Positions 1 through 9,833 of a stretch of 34,397 nt of DNA are shown here, one piece after another. A model generated the notes under the pieces. The model was not told the DNA's origin. It did no database searches and saw nothing but the letters and a program-made list of their open reading frames with translations. Positions within the stretch are counted from its first letter, which is position 1; each line of letters opens with the position of its first letter. The position numbers and the translations under genes were made by a program. Source of the DNA: Candidatus Altimarinota bacterium (GTDB lineage: Bacteria; Patescibacteriota; Gracilibacteria; BD1-5; UBA2023); assembly GCA_019746175.1 (NCBI GenBank), contig JAIESH010000136.1, positions 1-34,397 of the forward strand, given 5' to 3'.

Positions 1-1
1 A

Positions 2-118
2 GAACTATCATCTGATATGAGATTTCACCATCATTGGAATCTCCTTCCAATATTTTATGAGGCAAGACTATTTCCTGATAAAAAAGCAGCACTCAAAAAA
101 ATCCTCTACGGTATGTAG
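2..118 (+). CDS. C-terminal end of an unidentified protein (partial)
   Basis: An open frame enters from the left edge and runs 38 codons to a TAG at 116-118. The end is Lys/Ala-rich (FPDKKAALKKIL). The stop lies inside the right arm of a hairpin terminator, an arrangement also seen at other genes here (for example the stop at 1905). A second frame is also open through this stretch, so the frame choice rests on amino-acid composition and on the stop in the terminator. No family can be named from so short a piece. Confidence 0.45.
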   Translation, partial: ELSSDMRFHHHWNLLPIFYEARLFPDKKAALKKILYGM

Positions 119-128
119 AGGATTTTTT
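96..128. terminator. Bidirectional hairpin terminator
   Basis: A 14-bp perfect stem (96-109 with 115-128, core ATCCTCTAC) has a 5-base loop and is A-rich on the left and T-rich on the right. It can therefore stop transcripts from both sides. It sits between the plus-strand gene end and the minus-strand gene ending at 130. Confidence 0.85.
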
Positions 129-129
129 A

Positions 130-1809
130 TTAGAATTCTATGATCTTCCATCATTCTTGATCTTCAACTGACATAATAATTTTATTGTCATATCCAAAAC
201 TTATATCGAGTCATACATCTTTCCAATTTCCAATAATCCAAGATCATTTTTTATAAAGTTTATATCAATTATCTATACGTTTTATGAAGAGATAATAACT
301 TGGATTAGTAATGTCAAAAAATGCATAATCTTGAGATATATCAGGGCCACTCATATATCCAGTATTTGATATTATTGGTGATGCGTTTCTATAGATCCCC
401 CATGTACCATCTTTTAGTGCTGCATATATAACACTAGATCCATCTGCACTTAGGCGAGGATTCATATAACCAGTTATCCCACATAGATTTCATCTATATC
501 GAGTATAGAGACAGTAACTCTGTTCACCAAGAGGTCGTCCAAAGTAGACATAGCCATCGCCATCTTTATCTAAGAAAATCTCTCTGATTTCATCAAATTT
601 TCGATTAATTAATACTCCATTATATACGAGTCATATATATCAATCTTGCTCTATCGCATACATACTATTCATACCGTTCATCTTTATACTATTCTCTATA
701 AATCCTGTGAGAATTTTTTCTATCTTAATACCGTTTTTGATAATATATTTTGCTCCACTTCAATTTTCTATTAGTGCCATTATCGAATTAGCATTTTTAT
801 TGATTGAAATATGTGAAATATTTATTTCCTCATTTCATATAATGTTTCAATTTTTTACTAAAACATATCCACTGGCTGTTTTATTTTTCCATACAAAATT
901 ATTTCACTCAGAAGAAAATATTATATCTGTAACTTTATTATACTCACCAGAGTATGTATTAATTCATCATTGTGTTATTGATTTTATTACATTTCCACTA
1001 TAGAAAAGAATTCAATCTTTTGTATTTTGTGGTAAATATGCTTTTCCTATACTTTCCCCAGAAGAATTACTGATAGTTCAATCAGCTGATACTATATACC
1101 TTGTATTTCCAATATTCGATATAGCATAAGGAAGTCTATCGAATTTGGTTCAATCTGGAACTAGTATCATTTCTTTTCCGCTTGAACTAAAGAAGCTAAT
1201 AGTATCTTGTTTTCTATCAAAAGTGAAGTTATTGATACTTGGAAATGTTTTTGTTTCAGTTACTCATGATATGGTTTTAGTTCCTCCACTTCCAAATATA
1301 TTTTCAAGAATTCTTCAATTAGTACTTTTTTCAAGTTCAGGAGTATACGACACAGCTATTATAAGTCATGTGAGTCCGAGGACTATACAGGCACTGAACC
1401 ATCCAAGGAGATGATCAGCAAGACTCAACTTATGTTTTCATCATATATTTTTATGAAAGACACTAGCAATCAAAAGTCCCATTCCAATAGTTAAAAATAC
1501 CCATCCCCATGATAGATTAGGTGCTAACACTCCATTATTAGTTCGCATTTCTCATCCCCAAGATACAATAAATAGATATCCAATAGAAGCCAGTATCAAA
1601 TATGCAAACAATTTTACTCCAGTCCAGGCTCGTGCTGTTAACAATATACATATTATTGCTAAACTCAATAATATCAAATATGTTGGAATTTGCATATTTG
1701 TAAGTGGAAACGCAAATACCCCATTTGAATTTTTGACAACCGGTGAAATCATCCCAGTAAATATACTTACCACACCAAGCATCCCCAGATGCATACGGGA
1801 AAATGTCAT
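130..1809 (-). CDS. Integral membrane protein with C-terminal propeller-like repeats
   Basis: A 559-residue protein, continuous only when UGA is glycine. The first ~155 residues hold about five hydrophobic segments (for example YLILLSLAIICILLTARAW and FSACIVLGLTGLIIAVSY). The remaining ~400 residues are a soluble beta-rich domain of repeating short strands with motifs such as LSADGSSVIYAA and KDGTWGIYRN, which resemble TolB/PD40-type propeller blades. A segment DKDGDGYVYFG looks like a partial EF-hand or dockerin calcium loop but lacks the usual acidic residue at loop position 12. The start is the first ATG after an in-frame TAA. No Shine-Dalgarno is obvious. The propeller fold is inferred from the repeat style, and no enzyme motif is visible. 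Function unknown. Confidence 0.8.
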
Positions 1810-1885
1810 ATAATTATAGATTAATCTTCCTAAATATAGACATTGTACTTATTTTTTGTATAATGCAAGTTTTATCAAGAAAAAT

Positions 1886-1906
1886 AAATCCCCAAGAAGG
1901 GGATTT
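1886..1906 (-). terminator. Hairpin terminator
   Basis: The stem AAATCCCC/GGGGATTT (1886-1893 with 1899-1906) with a 5-base loop is followed on the minus strand by a T-rich run. It overlaps the TAA stop of the gene ending at 1905. Confidence 0.8.
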
Positions 1907-3842
1907 AGGATTGATCTTCTCCAGGTTTTTCTACTTTTGTTGTTTCGGTTTGAGGTTTTTCGTAGAGATAATTTATGAAACTATCGAGACTAGCAGATTT
2001 CATGGTTTGGAATTTGACTCATTTGGATATATCTTGCAGTGAGGTTCTCCAATTTGGCGAATTCATCTGTAGTACCGAGTTAGTGATATCATTTCCTTCC
2101 ATTCACTGCCATGTGGACATAAGCCCAGATTTACGAGATAATCTTGCTAGTGCTGTAAGGAGTTCTTTCTCTTGTGAAGTATTTAGTTTGGGATTCTTTG
2201 ATAAGTTGATCTCTTCTATTTTTCCTTGATTTCTTAGATTAATAGCTGCAATTACTTTTTCTAGTAAGTCTTGTCCAAGTTCATTATATCCGATAGATGA
2301 TAGATATTTTATTGTTTTCTTAGCATCTTCATCGAATGTATCAGGTGGGGGATTTGGGATTTTTTTAGCTTGTTCACGTAGAGATACTTCTTCACGATAA
2401 ATGGATTCAAGTGATTCAATTGTTCTCATTTCTTCCTCAAGTTTACCGTTAAGTGGCTCTGGATTAGTATTCCCATCAAGCATTTTCTTGATATTCGCAT
2501 CTTTTCTTGATCCATTCAGTAATCTGAGATTTCATATGGCAGTGATTCTATCTTGTGGGGATAATCCTATATTTATGATTGTACTATAGAGAGTTGAGAT
2601 TTTTTCATTTTCGCCTGGAATATCACTCGGTATTGGATTAATATTGAGTTTTCCTATTTTCTCATAATTTTTGATATAAGCTTCTTGTATCGCTTGACGC
2701 TTGAGATCTTCCGGAGTAGCAGGAGGTATCTCTCGTCATATAGATAAACCATTCATGCCGATTTCTGCACGAGGTGGCTTGTCCATATAGATATCTTTTC
2801 GAGTTTTTCCATCAGCTCCGATGAGTGTATATCGATCTCCGATACCGTCATAGTGTACACCATTGAATTCCTTACTCATCAGTCCAGATCGGATATTTGC
2901 TATCGCTGTATTGGTACGATCCCCAGGTGCAAATCTCTCAACTATATGATCCGTTACAGATGAAAAATCTGGTTGTACCCGAACTGGAATTCATTGAGAT
3001 TGAAGTGCTCTGATTGATTTCTGAAATTCTGGATCTTTCGCAGCCTCAAATTTGCTCGCGTTCTCGATGATAATCGAAGCAGATATATAGCTATCGTATT
3101 TCCCGCTTTTGATATCAGTATCTTCAACTCATAGTCTCTTGAGTTCTAGGACTGCAGCATTGTTGTCTTGTCCATTCTTGGCTTGAGAAAGGGCAGCAGA
3201 TAGAGTTGATTTATCATTGGCTGATAACTTTGCTGTAATATTTTTTACTTCCTTGCTGATGGCAGGAAGTTTTGTTTTTAGTTCCTCTCTTTCTGTTATT
3301 ATTTTGGCCTTTTCTCAAATTACTCATTCTACCTCAGTCTTTTTCTGAACCTTTTCTCAAATTACTCATTCTACCTCAGTCTTTTTCTGAACCTTTTCTC
3401 AAATTATTCATTCTACCTCAGTCTTTTTCTGAACCTTTTCTCAAATTACTCTTTCTACTTCATTCTTTACGTTGTTTATTCATTGATCTATGAGTGCCTG
3501 TTTCCATTTGTAGTAATCCTTTTTTTCACTACGAGAGAGTTTATCTACGTCTTCTTGTCCCAATCTAGAGAACTCTCTGCCATCCTTGGTCATCTGATTA
3601 TACCCTGGTATTGTATCTCAGAGTATTCTCTGTTGTTCTCTGATATTGTCTCATTGACTGAGAATAGGGCTATTGGTTCATACTACTCTTGCAATCTCTC
3701 ATGATTTATCTCATTCTTGACTGAGTTTCTGAAGTCGAGCATCACGAGATATATACTCCTGTGTTTCAGGAGTGGTGTTTGTTTGTATCTCACGAGTCTG
3801 TATTGGTGATTCACTTGAGGATGTGGGGGTAATTTCAGACAT
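1905..3842 (-). CDS. Unknown protein with shared TKDGRE module and 14-residue repeats
   Basis: A 645-residue protein read with UGA as glycine. The N-terminus is Ser/Thr-rich and polar with no signal peptide. Around residues 100-120 is a module (TKDGREFSRLGQEDVDKL, then YYKWKQ) that recurs in the next upstream gene (3893-4627; TKDGREYSKLIEADVDAL, then YQKWKT). Next come four 14-residue repeats of the form GVIGEKVQKKTEVE, likely helical, then a mostly alpha-helical body with DRTNTAIANIRSG and DGIGDRYTLIGADGKTRKDIY. The start follows a terminator/promoter pair by about 20 bases. No known family was recognised. The shared module suggests the two neighbours are functionally linked paralogs, which is inference. 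Confidence 0.8.
3308..3475 (-). repeat. Four tandem 42-bp units (14 codons each)
   Basis: Units begin at 3308, 3350, 3392 and 3434 with an exact 42-bp period. The first three are nearly identical and the fourth degenerates after about 28 bases. They are in frame inside the gene 1905-3842, and two of the 14 codons in each unit are UGA (Gly). Confidence 0.95.
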
Positions 3843-3846
3843 AAAA

Positions 3847-3873
3847 ATATGCTACCTATATAAGATAGCATAT
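3847..3873 (-). terminator. Hairpin terminator of the upstream gene, overlapping a promoter
   Basis: The perfect 8-bp stem ATATGCTA/TAGCATAT with an 11-base loop is followed on the minus strand by TTTT directly before the ATG at 3842. It lies about 20 bases past the stop of the gene 3893-4627 and overlaps the -10 element of the next gene. Confidence 0.7.
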
Positions 3874-3890
3874 TTTGATGATTGATGCAA
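3862..3890 (-). promoter_or_regulatory. Promoter of the gene 1905-3842
   Basis: Minus strand: TTGCAT (3885-3890), 17-base spacer, TATCTT (3862-3867). This predicts a 5' leader of roughly 13 bases. The -10 overlaps the terminator hairpin of the preceding gene. Confidence 0.65.
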
Positions 3891-3892
3891 AA

Positions 3893-4627
3893 TTATGCAA
3901 AGTATTTTACGAGTTCTTGTGCGAGGGTTCTCATATCTGGTGGTGGGAGCTTTCACTCTGCTATCTGTATGAGAGTATTACGTAGATCTTCTGATATTAC
4001 AGGTTTCTCTCAGGCTTGGTATTGAGCAAGAAGTGGCTTGATACTCTGGCTTGCTTTTAGTCCAAGTTCCAATCTATCTTTTTCAAGCTGAATTTTTAAT
4101 TGTGCTACTTCTGCTTTTTCAGTCTTAAGTTGCCCATCCAATTGTGCTACTTCTGCTTTTTCAGTCTTAAGTTGCCCATCCAATTGTGCTACTTCTGTCT
4201 TATTAGAATTAAGTTGTGCAGTTGCTGCAGCAAGTTTTGCTAGTTTATCTGCTGTCTTCCATTTTTGATATGCATCGAATTCATCATCACTGAGAGCATC
4301 CACATCCGCTTCGATAAGTTTACTATATTCACGTCCATCTTTTGTGAGTTGTTTTGCTTCCTCTTTTTTCTCTGGCGTTCTTAATGTAATTGTTACAACA
4401 GCGCCTGGGATTTCTTTTTTTACTGTTTTTTCTGCAGTTGCAGTCACAAGAGGAGTGGTTTCTTTTTGAACTTCTTGAGCTTTGATATTTTGAGAAAGAC
4501 CAATCGCTAAAACTGCCATAGCAAGAGCTGCATGTGTGCGAGAAATAATACTAGATCCTTGATCTTTCGTTATTTCAGGTGCCGCATCTATATTTTCTTG
4601 AGATGTGAGAATTCCAGTCTTAGTCAT
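3893..4627 (-). CDS. Unknown anchored coiled-coil protein sharing the TKDGRE module
   Basis: A 244-residue protein. A hydrophobic segment near residues 30-48 (HAALAMAVLAIGLSQ) may be a signal or anchor. Then come a Lys/Glu/Thr region, the module TKDGREYSKLIEADVDAL...YQKWKT shared with the downstream gene, and a heptad-type coiled coil containing 14-residue repeats (TEKAEVAQLDGQLK). The C-terminus (LAQYQA, then UGA-Gly, EKPVISEDLRNTLIQIAE) is reached only by reading UGA as Gly; under the standard code the protein would end 39 residues early. It is the upstream partner of 1905-3842 but has its own strong promoter and terminator. Function unknown; a structural envelope role is a guess. Confidence 0.8.
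4102..4197 (-). repeat. Tandem 42-bp repeat (two full copies plus a partial)
   Basis: Two identical 42-bp units at 4102-4143 and 4144-4185 are followed by a 12-base partial copy. They are in frame and encode two heptads per unit of the coiled coil in 3893-4627. The period matches the unrelated-sequence repeat at 3308-3475. Confidence 0.95.
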
Positions 4628-4662
4628 AAGTAGAAAGATAAAAGATAAAATCCTACACCCTT

Positions 4663-4691
4663 ATTTTACCCTATACCACTAGGCTCGTCAA
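4663..4691 (-). promoter_or_regulatory. Sigma70-type promoter of the gene 3893-4627
   Basis: Minus strand: TTGACG (4686-4691), 17-base spacer, TAAAAT (4663-4668), giving a leader of about 29 bases. This is one of the best consensus matches in the window. The rest of 4628-4867 shows no convincing gene. Confidence 0.8.
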
Positions 4692-4867
4692 CTTCATTTT
4701 TTATTATCTTTTGCATTCTCATTTTTCCTGACTATAGTGCCCGCCTCTTGTCCGGATTTTTTGTTCTGATTTCTTTGACATACTCTCAAAACCTTCCAAA
4801 AGTAGGTATTTCATGTATCATATGAATACAATATGTGAACGAAATGCTCCAAATTTCTCTATTATTA

Positions 4868-4898
4868 AAAAAATCTCACTATTTGAGTGAGATTTTTT
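4868..4898. terminator. Hairpin terminator
   Basis: A 13-bp perfect stem (4868-4880 with 4886-4898, core ATCTCACT) with a 5-base loop and T-tracts on both strands. It terminates the small minus-strand gene ending at 4901. Confidence 0.85.
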
Positions 4899-4900
4899 AT

Positions 4901-5119
4901 TTAGATTACCATGAGAGGATGATCTTCTTGGATCATCAGGGAGTGATCTTCTTGGATCATAAGAGCTCTTTTTGATCTACTTTGTTTCGCGAGGGAGCGA
5001 TCCTGACTTCTGTAGAGGGTGAGAGTCATAGGATCAATGCCGAATGACTCGAGAGCCAATTTGCGAGAATGATATGAGGCCAGAGCATGAGGTCCCATTA
5101 GGGTAATATCCGTAGTCAT
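4901..5119 (-). CDS. Small hypothetical protein with C-terminal 8-residue repeat
   Basis: A 72-residue basic protein with no in-frame UGA. The C-terminus carries two copies of LMIQEDH(S/P), encoded by a 17-base direct repeat with a 24-base offset (4920-4936 and 4944-4960). No signal peptide or known domain is visible. It is flanked by a terminator downstream and by the divergent recX gene upstream, about 90 bases away. The coding assignment rests on the ATG, the TAA stop just before the terminator, and reasonable composition. Confidence 0.6.
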   Translation of the reverse strand: MTTDITLMGPHALASYHSRKLALESFGIDPMTLTLYRSQDRSLAKQSRSKRALMIQEDHSLMIQEDHPLMVI

Positions 5120-5207
5120 ATTTGTATTTTTATGAAATGTATATAGAGTGTATCACATATATTTTTGCGCGTCAATTTTTTTATTGGATAATATTTTTAT
5201 TTATTAT

Positions 5208-5771
5208 ATGAATATCACTCTGCGTCTTGCAAACTATCTGAGTCGATATGCTCCATCCAAAACCAAGGTATTGCAATATCTGCAGACCAAAAAAATTGAG
5301 AATCCACTAGAGCTTTTAACCGAAAATGGCTACGATGAATCTATGATGTGTGATATGTGGATGAGATCATTCGTGACTATAGGTAAATGAAAACAAGAAA
5401 TCAAACTCAAATTACTCAAAAAGCAATTCCCAAAAGAGATGATAAATGAAAAATTAGAATTATTTGATGCTGAGATCATTGATTGGGAAAATCATAGTTC
5501 ATCTATACAACATCAGATACAAACACTGAGCAATCGTGGAAAATCTACTCGTATTATCCAATCAACCATAACAGCTAAGTATCCATACTTCAAAGATGAA
5601 ATATCAGAATTATTTGCTGAAAAAGATGATACTGATAATCTAGAAAAAGAAGTGCAAAAATATAAAAATCGATATGATATATCTGACAAAAAAATTCAAG
5701 AAAAAATGATTACTTCATTGCTTCGAAAATGATTTCGCTATTCTGATATTAAAAACTTAATTCAAAAATAA
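5208..5771 (+). CDS. recX: RecX-family regulatory protein
   Basis: A 187-residue protein. RecX proteins bind RecA filaments and modulate recombination. The helical three-repeat pattern is visible: MMCDMWMRSFVTIGKGKQEI (Gly by UGA), then KYPYFKDEISELF, and the typical ending KKIQEKMITSLLRKGFRYSD. Length fits the family (about 150-220). ATG at 5208 is preferred over one at 5148, because the extra 20 residues are hydrophobic and would cover the promoter region. It is followed after 2 bases by radA, so recX-radA form an operon devoted to recombination. Confidence 0.75.
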
Positions 5772-5773
5772 CT

Positions 5774-7090
5774 ATGTACATCTGTTCTTCGTGTTCAACT
5801 ACATCTCCAAAATGGACAGGGAAATGTCCTACCTGTGGTGAATGGAATACTTTTGTTGAATCCAGTGTTCAAAAACCCAAGTCAAAAGCCTGAAATGGTA
5901 AAATGCTTGAAGTAAAATCCATTGATCCCAATCCAACTTCCAAATGAATGGAACGATATACGAGTTCATCTATGGAACTGGATGGAGTATTGGGTTGATG
6001 ACTCTCTGCCGGTTCACTCGTTCTGCTCTCAGGAGAGCCTGGTATATGAAAATCTACTCTAGCACTTCAGATGAGCGAATGGTATGCAAGTCGCAATCAA
6101 GGCGTCCTCTATATATCATGAGAAGAACATATTGGGCAGATTAGCGCCAGAGCTCGTAGACTCTGAGTGAGCCATGAGAATATCTCACTTCTTACGGATT
6201 CAGATTTTGACTCTATATTTGTCACTATTGAGAGATCAACTCAAAATATCATAATTATTGATTCATTATCTGTACTCTCATCCAGCTCTATCGATGGTTC
6301 TCCTGGGAGTATATCTCAGATTCGAATCATGACAGAAATGTGTATGCATATTGCCAAAAAAATGCAAAAATCTATCATACTCATTGGGCATGTTACAAAA
6401 GATGGATCAATAGGCTGACCAAAATCACTCGAACATCTTGTTGATGTTGTATTATTTCTTGAGTGAGTACGTACCGAAAACTATCGTATACTTAGAGCAC
6501 TCAAAAATAGATTCTGACCAACTGATAGTGTTGGATTATTCAGAATGGAGGAATCATGACTGATTGATCTTCCGAATCCTGGAATGGAATTCATCGATTC
6601 GGAGAGTTCAGTCTTATCAGGTTCAGCACTTACATTTGCTATAGAAGGGAATCGCCCAATACTCATTGAGATAGAGGCATTAACCACTTATACTAAGTTT
6701 GGTTATCCCAAAAGATCTGCACGGGGTATTAGTCAATGAAAACTTGATCTACTTATTGCTGTGATGACTAAGTTTACAAAACTTGATCTAGAAAGTCATG
6801 ATGTATACCTTAATATAGCTCGCTGAATACAATCGTCTGAACCATGAATTGACCTTGCATGTATTGCAGCAATATCAAGTAGTAAAAAAGAAAAACCTCT
6901 TGGAAAAACTATATACCTGGGGGAAGTATCTCTAACTGGTGTTGTCAAAAATGTATTATTCTTGGATCGTAGACTTACGGAGGCAAGCAAACTTGGTTTT
7001 ACCCATGCTGTGATACCGGCAAGTTATGAATGAAAAATTCCAAAATGAATGGAATGCACGAAGGTAAAAAATGTTTCAGAATTAAAATAA
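5774..7090 (+). CDS. radA: DNA repair protein RadA
   Basis: A 438-residue protein, close to the usual family length (about 450). It is an ATP-dependent branch-migration helicase acting with RecA on recombination intermediates. Visible features are a C4 zinc finger (C4, C7, C18, C21), Walker A GEPGIGKST at about 87-95 with G92 encoded by UGA, the KNRFG motif at 244-248 with its Gly encoded by UGA, and a C-terminal Lon-like domain. A TGA TGA pair encodes the GG of the LGGG segment before the Walker A. These invariant glycines are the strongest evidence for the recoded UGA. It starts 2 bases after recX and ends in a strong terminator. Confidence 0.97.
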
Positions 7091-7121
7091 AAAAATCCCT
7101 CATATATGGAGGGATTTTTTT
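7090..7121. terminator. Hairpin terminator between convergent genes
   Basis: A 12-bp stem (7090-7101 with 7109-7120, core ATCCCTC) with T-tracts on both strands sits between the radA stop and the minus-strand stop at 7133. It can serve both. Confidence 0.85.
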
Positions 7122-7132
7122 ATGAGAAATAA

Positions 7133-8941
7133 TTATTTATGCTTCTTGTGTTTCTTATGTTCAGTTTTTTCAATTTCTGCAACTTTTTTAGTAACTGGCT
7201 TTCGAATAGGAGTTTCTTTTTTCACTGGAGCTACTACTTTCTTTTCTACCGTTTTCTTAGCTACAGGTTTCTTGATTACATTTTTGGTAACAGGTACTAC
7301 TTTTTTTACTGGCGTTTTTTTATCTACAGATTTTGTAGTAGTAACGGCAACTTTTTTAGTAACTGGCTTTCGAATAGGAGTTTCTTTTTTCACTGGAGCT
7401 ACTACATTCTTTTCTACCGTTTTCTTAGCTACAGGAGTTATCTTTTTAACAGAGGCCTTTGCTTTATTTAGTTCTTCAGATTTTTTTTCTTTTTTTGATT
7501 TTCCAAGTATTCAAGAAAAAACCTTCAAGGTTTGTTCTCATGATATTTTTTTGAGTTTATTTCATTTCTTACCAAGAAGAGAATATGCATTTTCTAATGC
7601 ATGTATTTCTTCATTGTATAAAGGGGTTTTATTTTTTCAGTGATGATGTTTATTTTCATTTCTTCTTCTTTTTTTTATAAAAAACCAAAGTAGGTAAATT
7701 CATACTATAAAAAACAATCAAGTGTTCCAAGTTTTAGTTACCTCATCAAATTCTATATGCAATGGAATTTCTGAATTTTGAGGTACTCGCTCATTTGTTA
7801 TTGGATCTATGTAAGATAGATCTATTTTTGCGGTAAGTTTTTTAGTCGTATGAGTGACTGCTAATTTTTCCCATGGATATAAAAAAGATTGGTTTTCTTT
7901 TAATATTCGAGAATAGTAAATACCAGGAGATTCAAATCTGATAGCAATTTTTCAGCTACTTGTGAAGTATTCTTGAGCAAATCATTCCCAGCTCATTTTA
8001 AACACACGAGTAGTTCCTGGGAGTACATTTCCATTTTCTTCATTGATTATAAGATAATCGACTATCTTCTCACCTACTATTGCTCAATTATCGTTGATAA
8101 CAAGTTCCTTTCCAATGCCTAGTAATTGTTTACCATCTTCTTCGTGAATGGTAATTTTTCATTCGGGACTAATGTGTATAGTTCATTTATTTGAAATAGG
8201 TAGATCAGTATTTATAACGAATTTACTTCCCGTATTGGTTGGAAGTTCTGGTGTATCCCAGAAGGGATTAATGAAATCAATAATATCACTACGTATAATA
8301 GGATCTGTAAATACCATGAGGAGTTTTTTTCATTTCTCTATGATGCTTCCAGTTTGACTTGGACTAAAAAAATCTAATATTGGATTTGTTATCCCAGATA
8401 TACCTCATCATGCTCCTGTTATTTTTATTTCTCAAAACTCGGGAGCTACAATAATATCTCATGGAATTGTCACAAGAAGCAACGACCCAATTCTACGATT
8501 CATACTAATACTAGTATTAGTATTAGTTGTTTGGTTATTGAAGAATATTGCTCAATAGTGACCACCAGGTATAGCATTTATTGGCGGAGCAATAGAGTAA
8601 GTTATTGTTCTTTTTCATCTAGCAGCAATAGAAAATACTCCTGATGTATCGAATGTTACCCAACTTGCAAGTGAATTTGGATTAATACCAGGATAAGTAT
8701 ATGGTTTGCATATTGGAGTACCATTTATTGCTCCAGCAGTACAATCTTCAATACTCAAACTAAATGAGTGAGTTTCATCAGAATTATTATATAGAGTCAC
8801 AGTACCATTGGTAGCTCAACTTAATGATGCATTAATACTAGTTCTAATTGGAGTAATTGCCAATTCTAGTGCATCATTGGCGGCTATTGCATTTGTTATC
8901 CCTATAGAAAATAGGAAACAAAATAAAAGAATTTTTTGCAT
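7133..8941 (-). CDS. Secreted, membrane-anchored WxL-interacting-like protein with Lys-rich tail
   Basis: A 602-residue protein. A signal peptide (ILLFCFLFSIGITNAIA) is followed by about 385 extracellular residues forming beta-sandwich-like domains with PGGHYGAIFF at 125-134, and then by a single membrane helix (LFFIVGIYLLWFF, 409-421) with a stop-transfer IKKRRR. A cytoplasmic tail of about 180 residues follows, made of KKxPV/KKTV repeats and ending HKKHKKHK. The order of domains and the PGGHY motif recall WxL-interacting (DUF916/DUF3324) proteins of Firmicutes, though those lack such a tail. The tail resembles histone H1-like or AlgP-like sequences that bind nucleic acid. It adjoins two secreted beta-rich paralogs upstream. 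The binding roles are inference. Confidence 0.8.
7179..7435 (-). repeat. 89-bp direct repeat in the Lys-rich tail
   Basis: 7179-7267 and 7347-7435 are nearly identical (168-base offset, 56 codons). They encode a duplicated segment of the Lys/Pro/Val-rich tail (VEKxVVAPVKKETPIRKPV). Confidence 0.9.
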
Positions 8942-8977
8942 AATTATAATTTTTATTATCATAACTATCTTTATATA

Positions 8978-9021
8978 AAAAGCAAAATGTCCCTACGAAC
9001 TCGTAAGGACATTTTGCTTTT
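8978..9021 (-). terminator. Strong hairpin terminator
   Basis: A 15-bp perfect stem (8978-8992 with 9007-9021, core GCAAAATGTCC) can be extended by an inner TACG/CGTA pairing. It lies just past the stop at 9032 and ends in T-tracts. Confidence 0.9.
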
Positions 9022-9031
9022 TTATTCTATA

Positions 9032-9685
9032 TTAGAATCATCCAAGTACTGTTATTTGAAGTTCATCTGTATAATTTCCAGCTGGAGATTGTGCATTTGG
9101 CATTGCAGATACTGTGAATGAGAAATCATTAACACCATCTAATGCTTGTGGTCGGTTTGAGGTATAGAGAGTACGAGGGGTAGTATCACTTACCTCAGCA
9201 TTATAGCTTGCTGTTTGATTAAAAGTACTAAAATCAGAATCATCAGCTGATCCAAGTGCTGAAGAAAATTTGTAACTATCAGCAACACCATCAGTTGTAA
9301 GGCTATTTAGATAGTCACCTGTACCACTCTTAAGTCCACCATTTACAGATGCAGCTGTTACTACTGCACCATTTGTTGCATTAGTTCCAACTTCAATATT
9401 TACCGTTCCACTAGAATAGTTAGATGCACTAAGTGTTCCAAGATCAATTTGTCCATTTCCATCAATAACCATATTGAGTGTTGGAAGAATTTTTGCCGTT
9501 ACATTGATACCACTTACCATACCAGTTGCTGTTCCAGGAAATGCATCATCCCAAACAACATTCTGAGTGAGAGCACTACTACCTGTTACAGATCCACTAC
9601 CGATTGTACTAGCACTTGCACCGGACATAAGAACGATACTGGCAACGAGAGCTCAAGAAATGAGCTGATTTGTATTTGTACGCAT
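9032..9685 (-). CDS. Secreted beta-sandwich protein (paralog 1)
   Basis: A 217-residue exported protein. A signal peptide (LISGALVASIVLMSGASA) precedes a Ser/Thr/Gly/Asn-rich mature part with IDLGTLSASNYSSGTVNIEV and a C-terminal strand pattern SPAGNYTDELQITVLG. That pattern is common in extracellular beta-sandwich surface proteins such as WxL-like or pilin-like folds. No catalytic motif is seen. It is a close paralog of 9834-10496. The start at 9685 is chosen because it gives a complete signal peptide, with one UGA-Gly inside the signal. It has its own promoter. A structural surface role anchored or displayed with 7133-8941 is inference. Confidence 0.85.
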
Positions 9686-9718
9686 ATTGATATTTGTTAT
9701 GAATTACTATGCATATAT

Positions 9719-9747
9719 AATTTATCATATATATTTTTTAATGTCAA
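9719..9747 (-). promoter_or_regulatory. Promoter of the gene 9032-9685
   Basis: Minus strand: consensus TTGACA (9742-9747), 17-base spacer, TAAATT (9719-9724), giving a leader of about 27 bases. Confidence 0.75.
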
Positions 9748-9800
9748 ATAAATTATTGATTAAATTATAATTTAGTCTATAAAATAATTTTTTGGTCATA

Positions 9801-9827
9801 AAAAAAGATTACTTAGTAATCTTTTTT
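9801..9827 (-). terminator. Hairpin terminator
   Basis: The inverted repeat AAAAAAGATTA/TAATCTTTTTT around a 5-base loop lies immediately past the stop at 9834. Confidence 0.85.
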
Positions 9828-9833
9828 ATTTTT

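Noticed and set aside
3308-3475. CRISPR-like repeat array
   Set aside because: The 42-bp units are contiguous without spacers, are in frame, and encode a 14-residue protein repeat.
4774-4805. TTGACA on the plus strand near 4775
   Set aside because: No -10 element at suitable spacing and no plus-strand gene follows before the terminator at 4868.
5148-5207. Upstream ATG extending RecX by 20 hydrophobic residues
   Set aside because: The extension does not resemble RecX and occupies the divergent promoter region.
5774-7090. UGA as tryptophan (Mycoplasma-type code) or selenocysteine
   Set aside because: UGA sits on invariant glycines such as the Walker A loop, UGG is used for Trp, and UGA is far too common for selenocysteine.
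7122-7643. Plus-strand open frame of 173 codons
   Set aside because: It is antisense to the low-complexity Lys-rich tail of 7133-8941; composition explains the open frame and no signal supports it.
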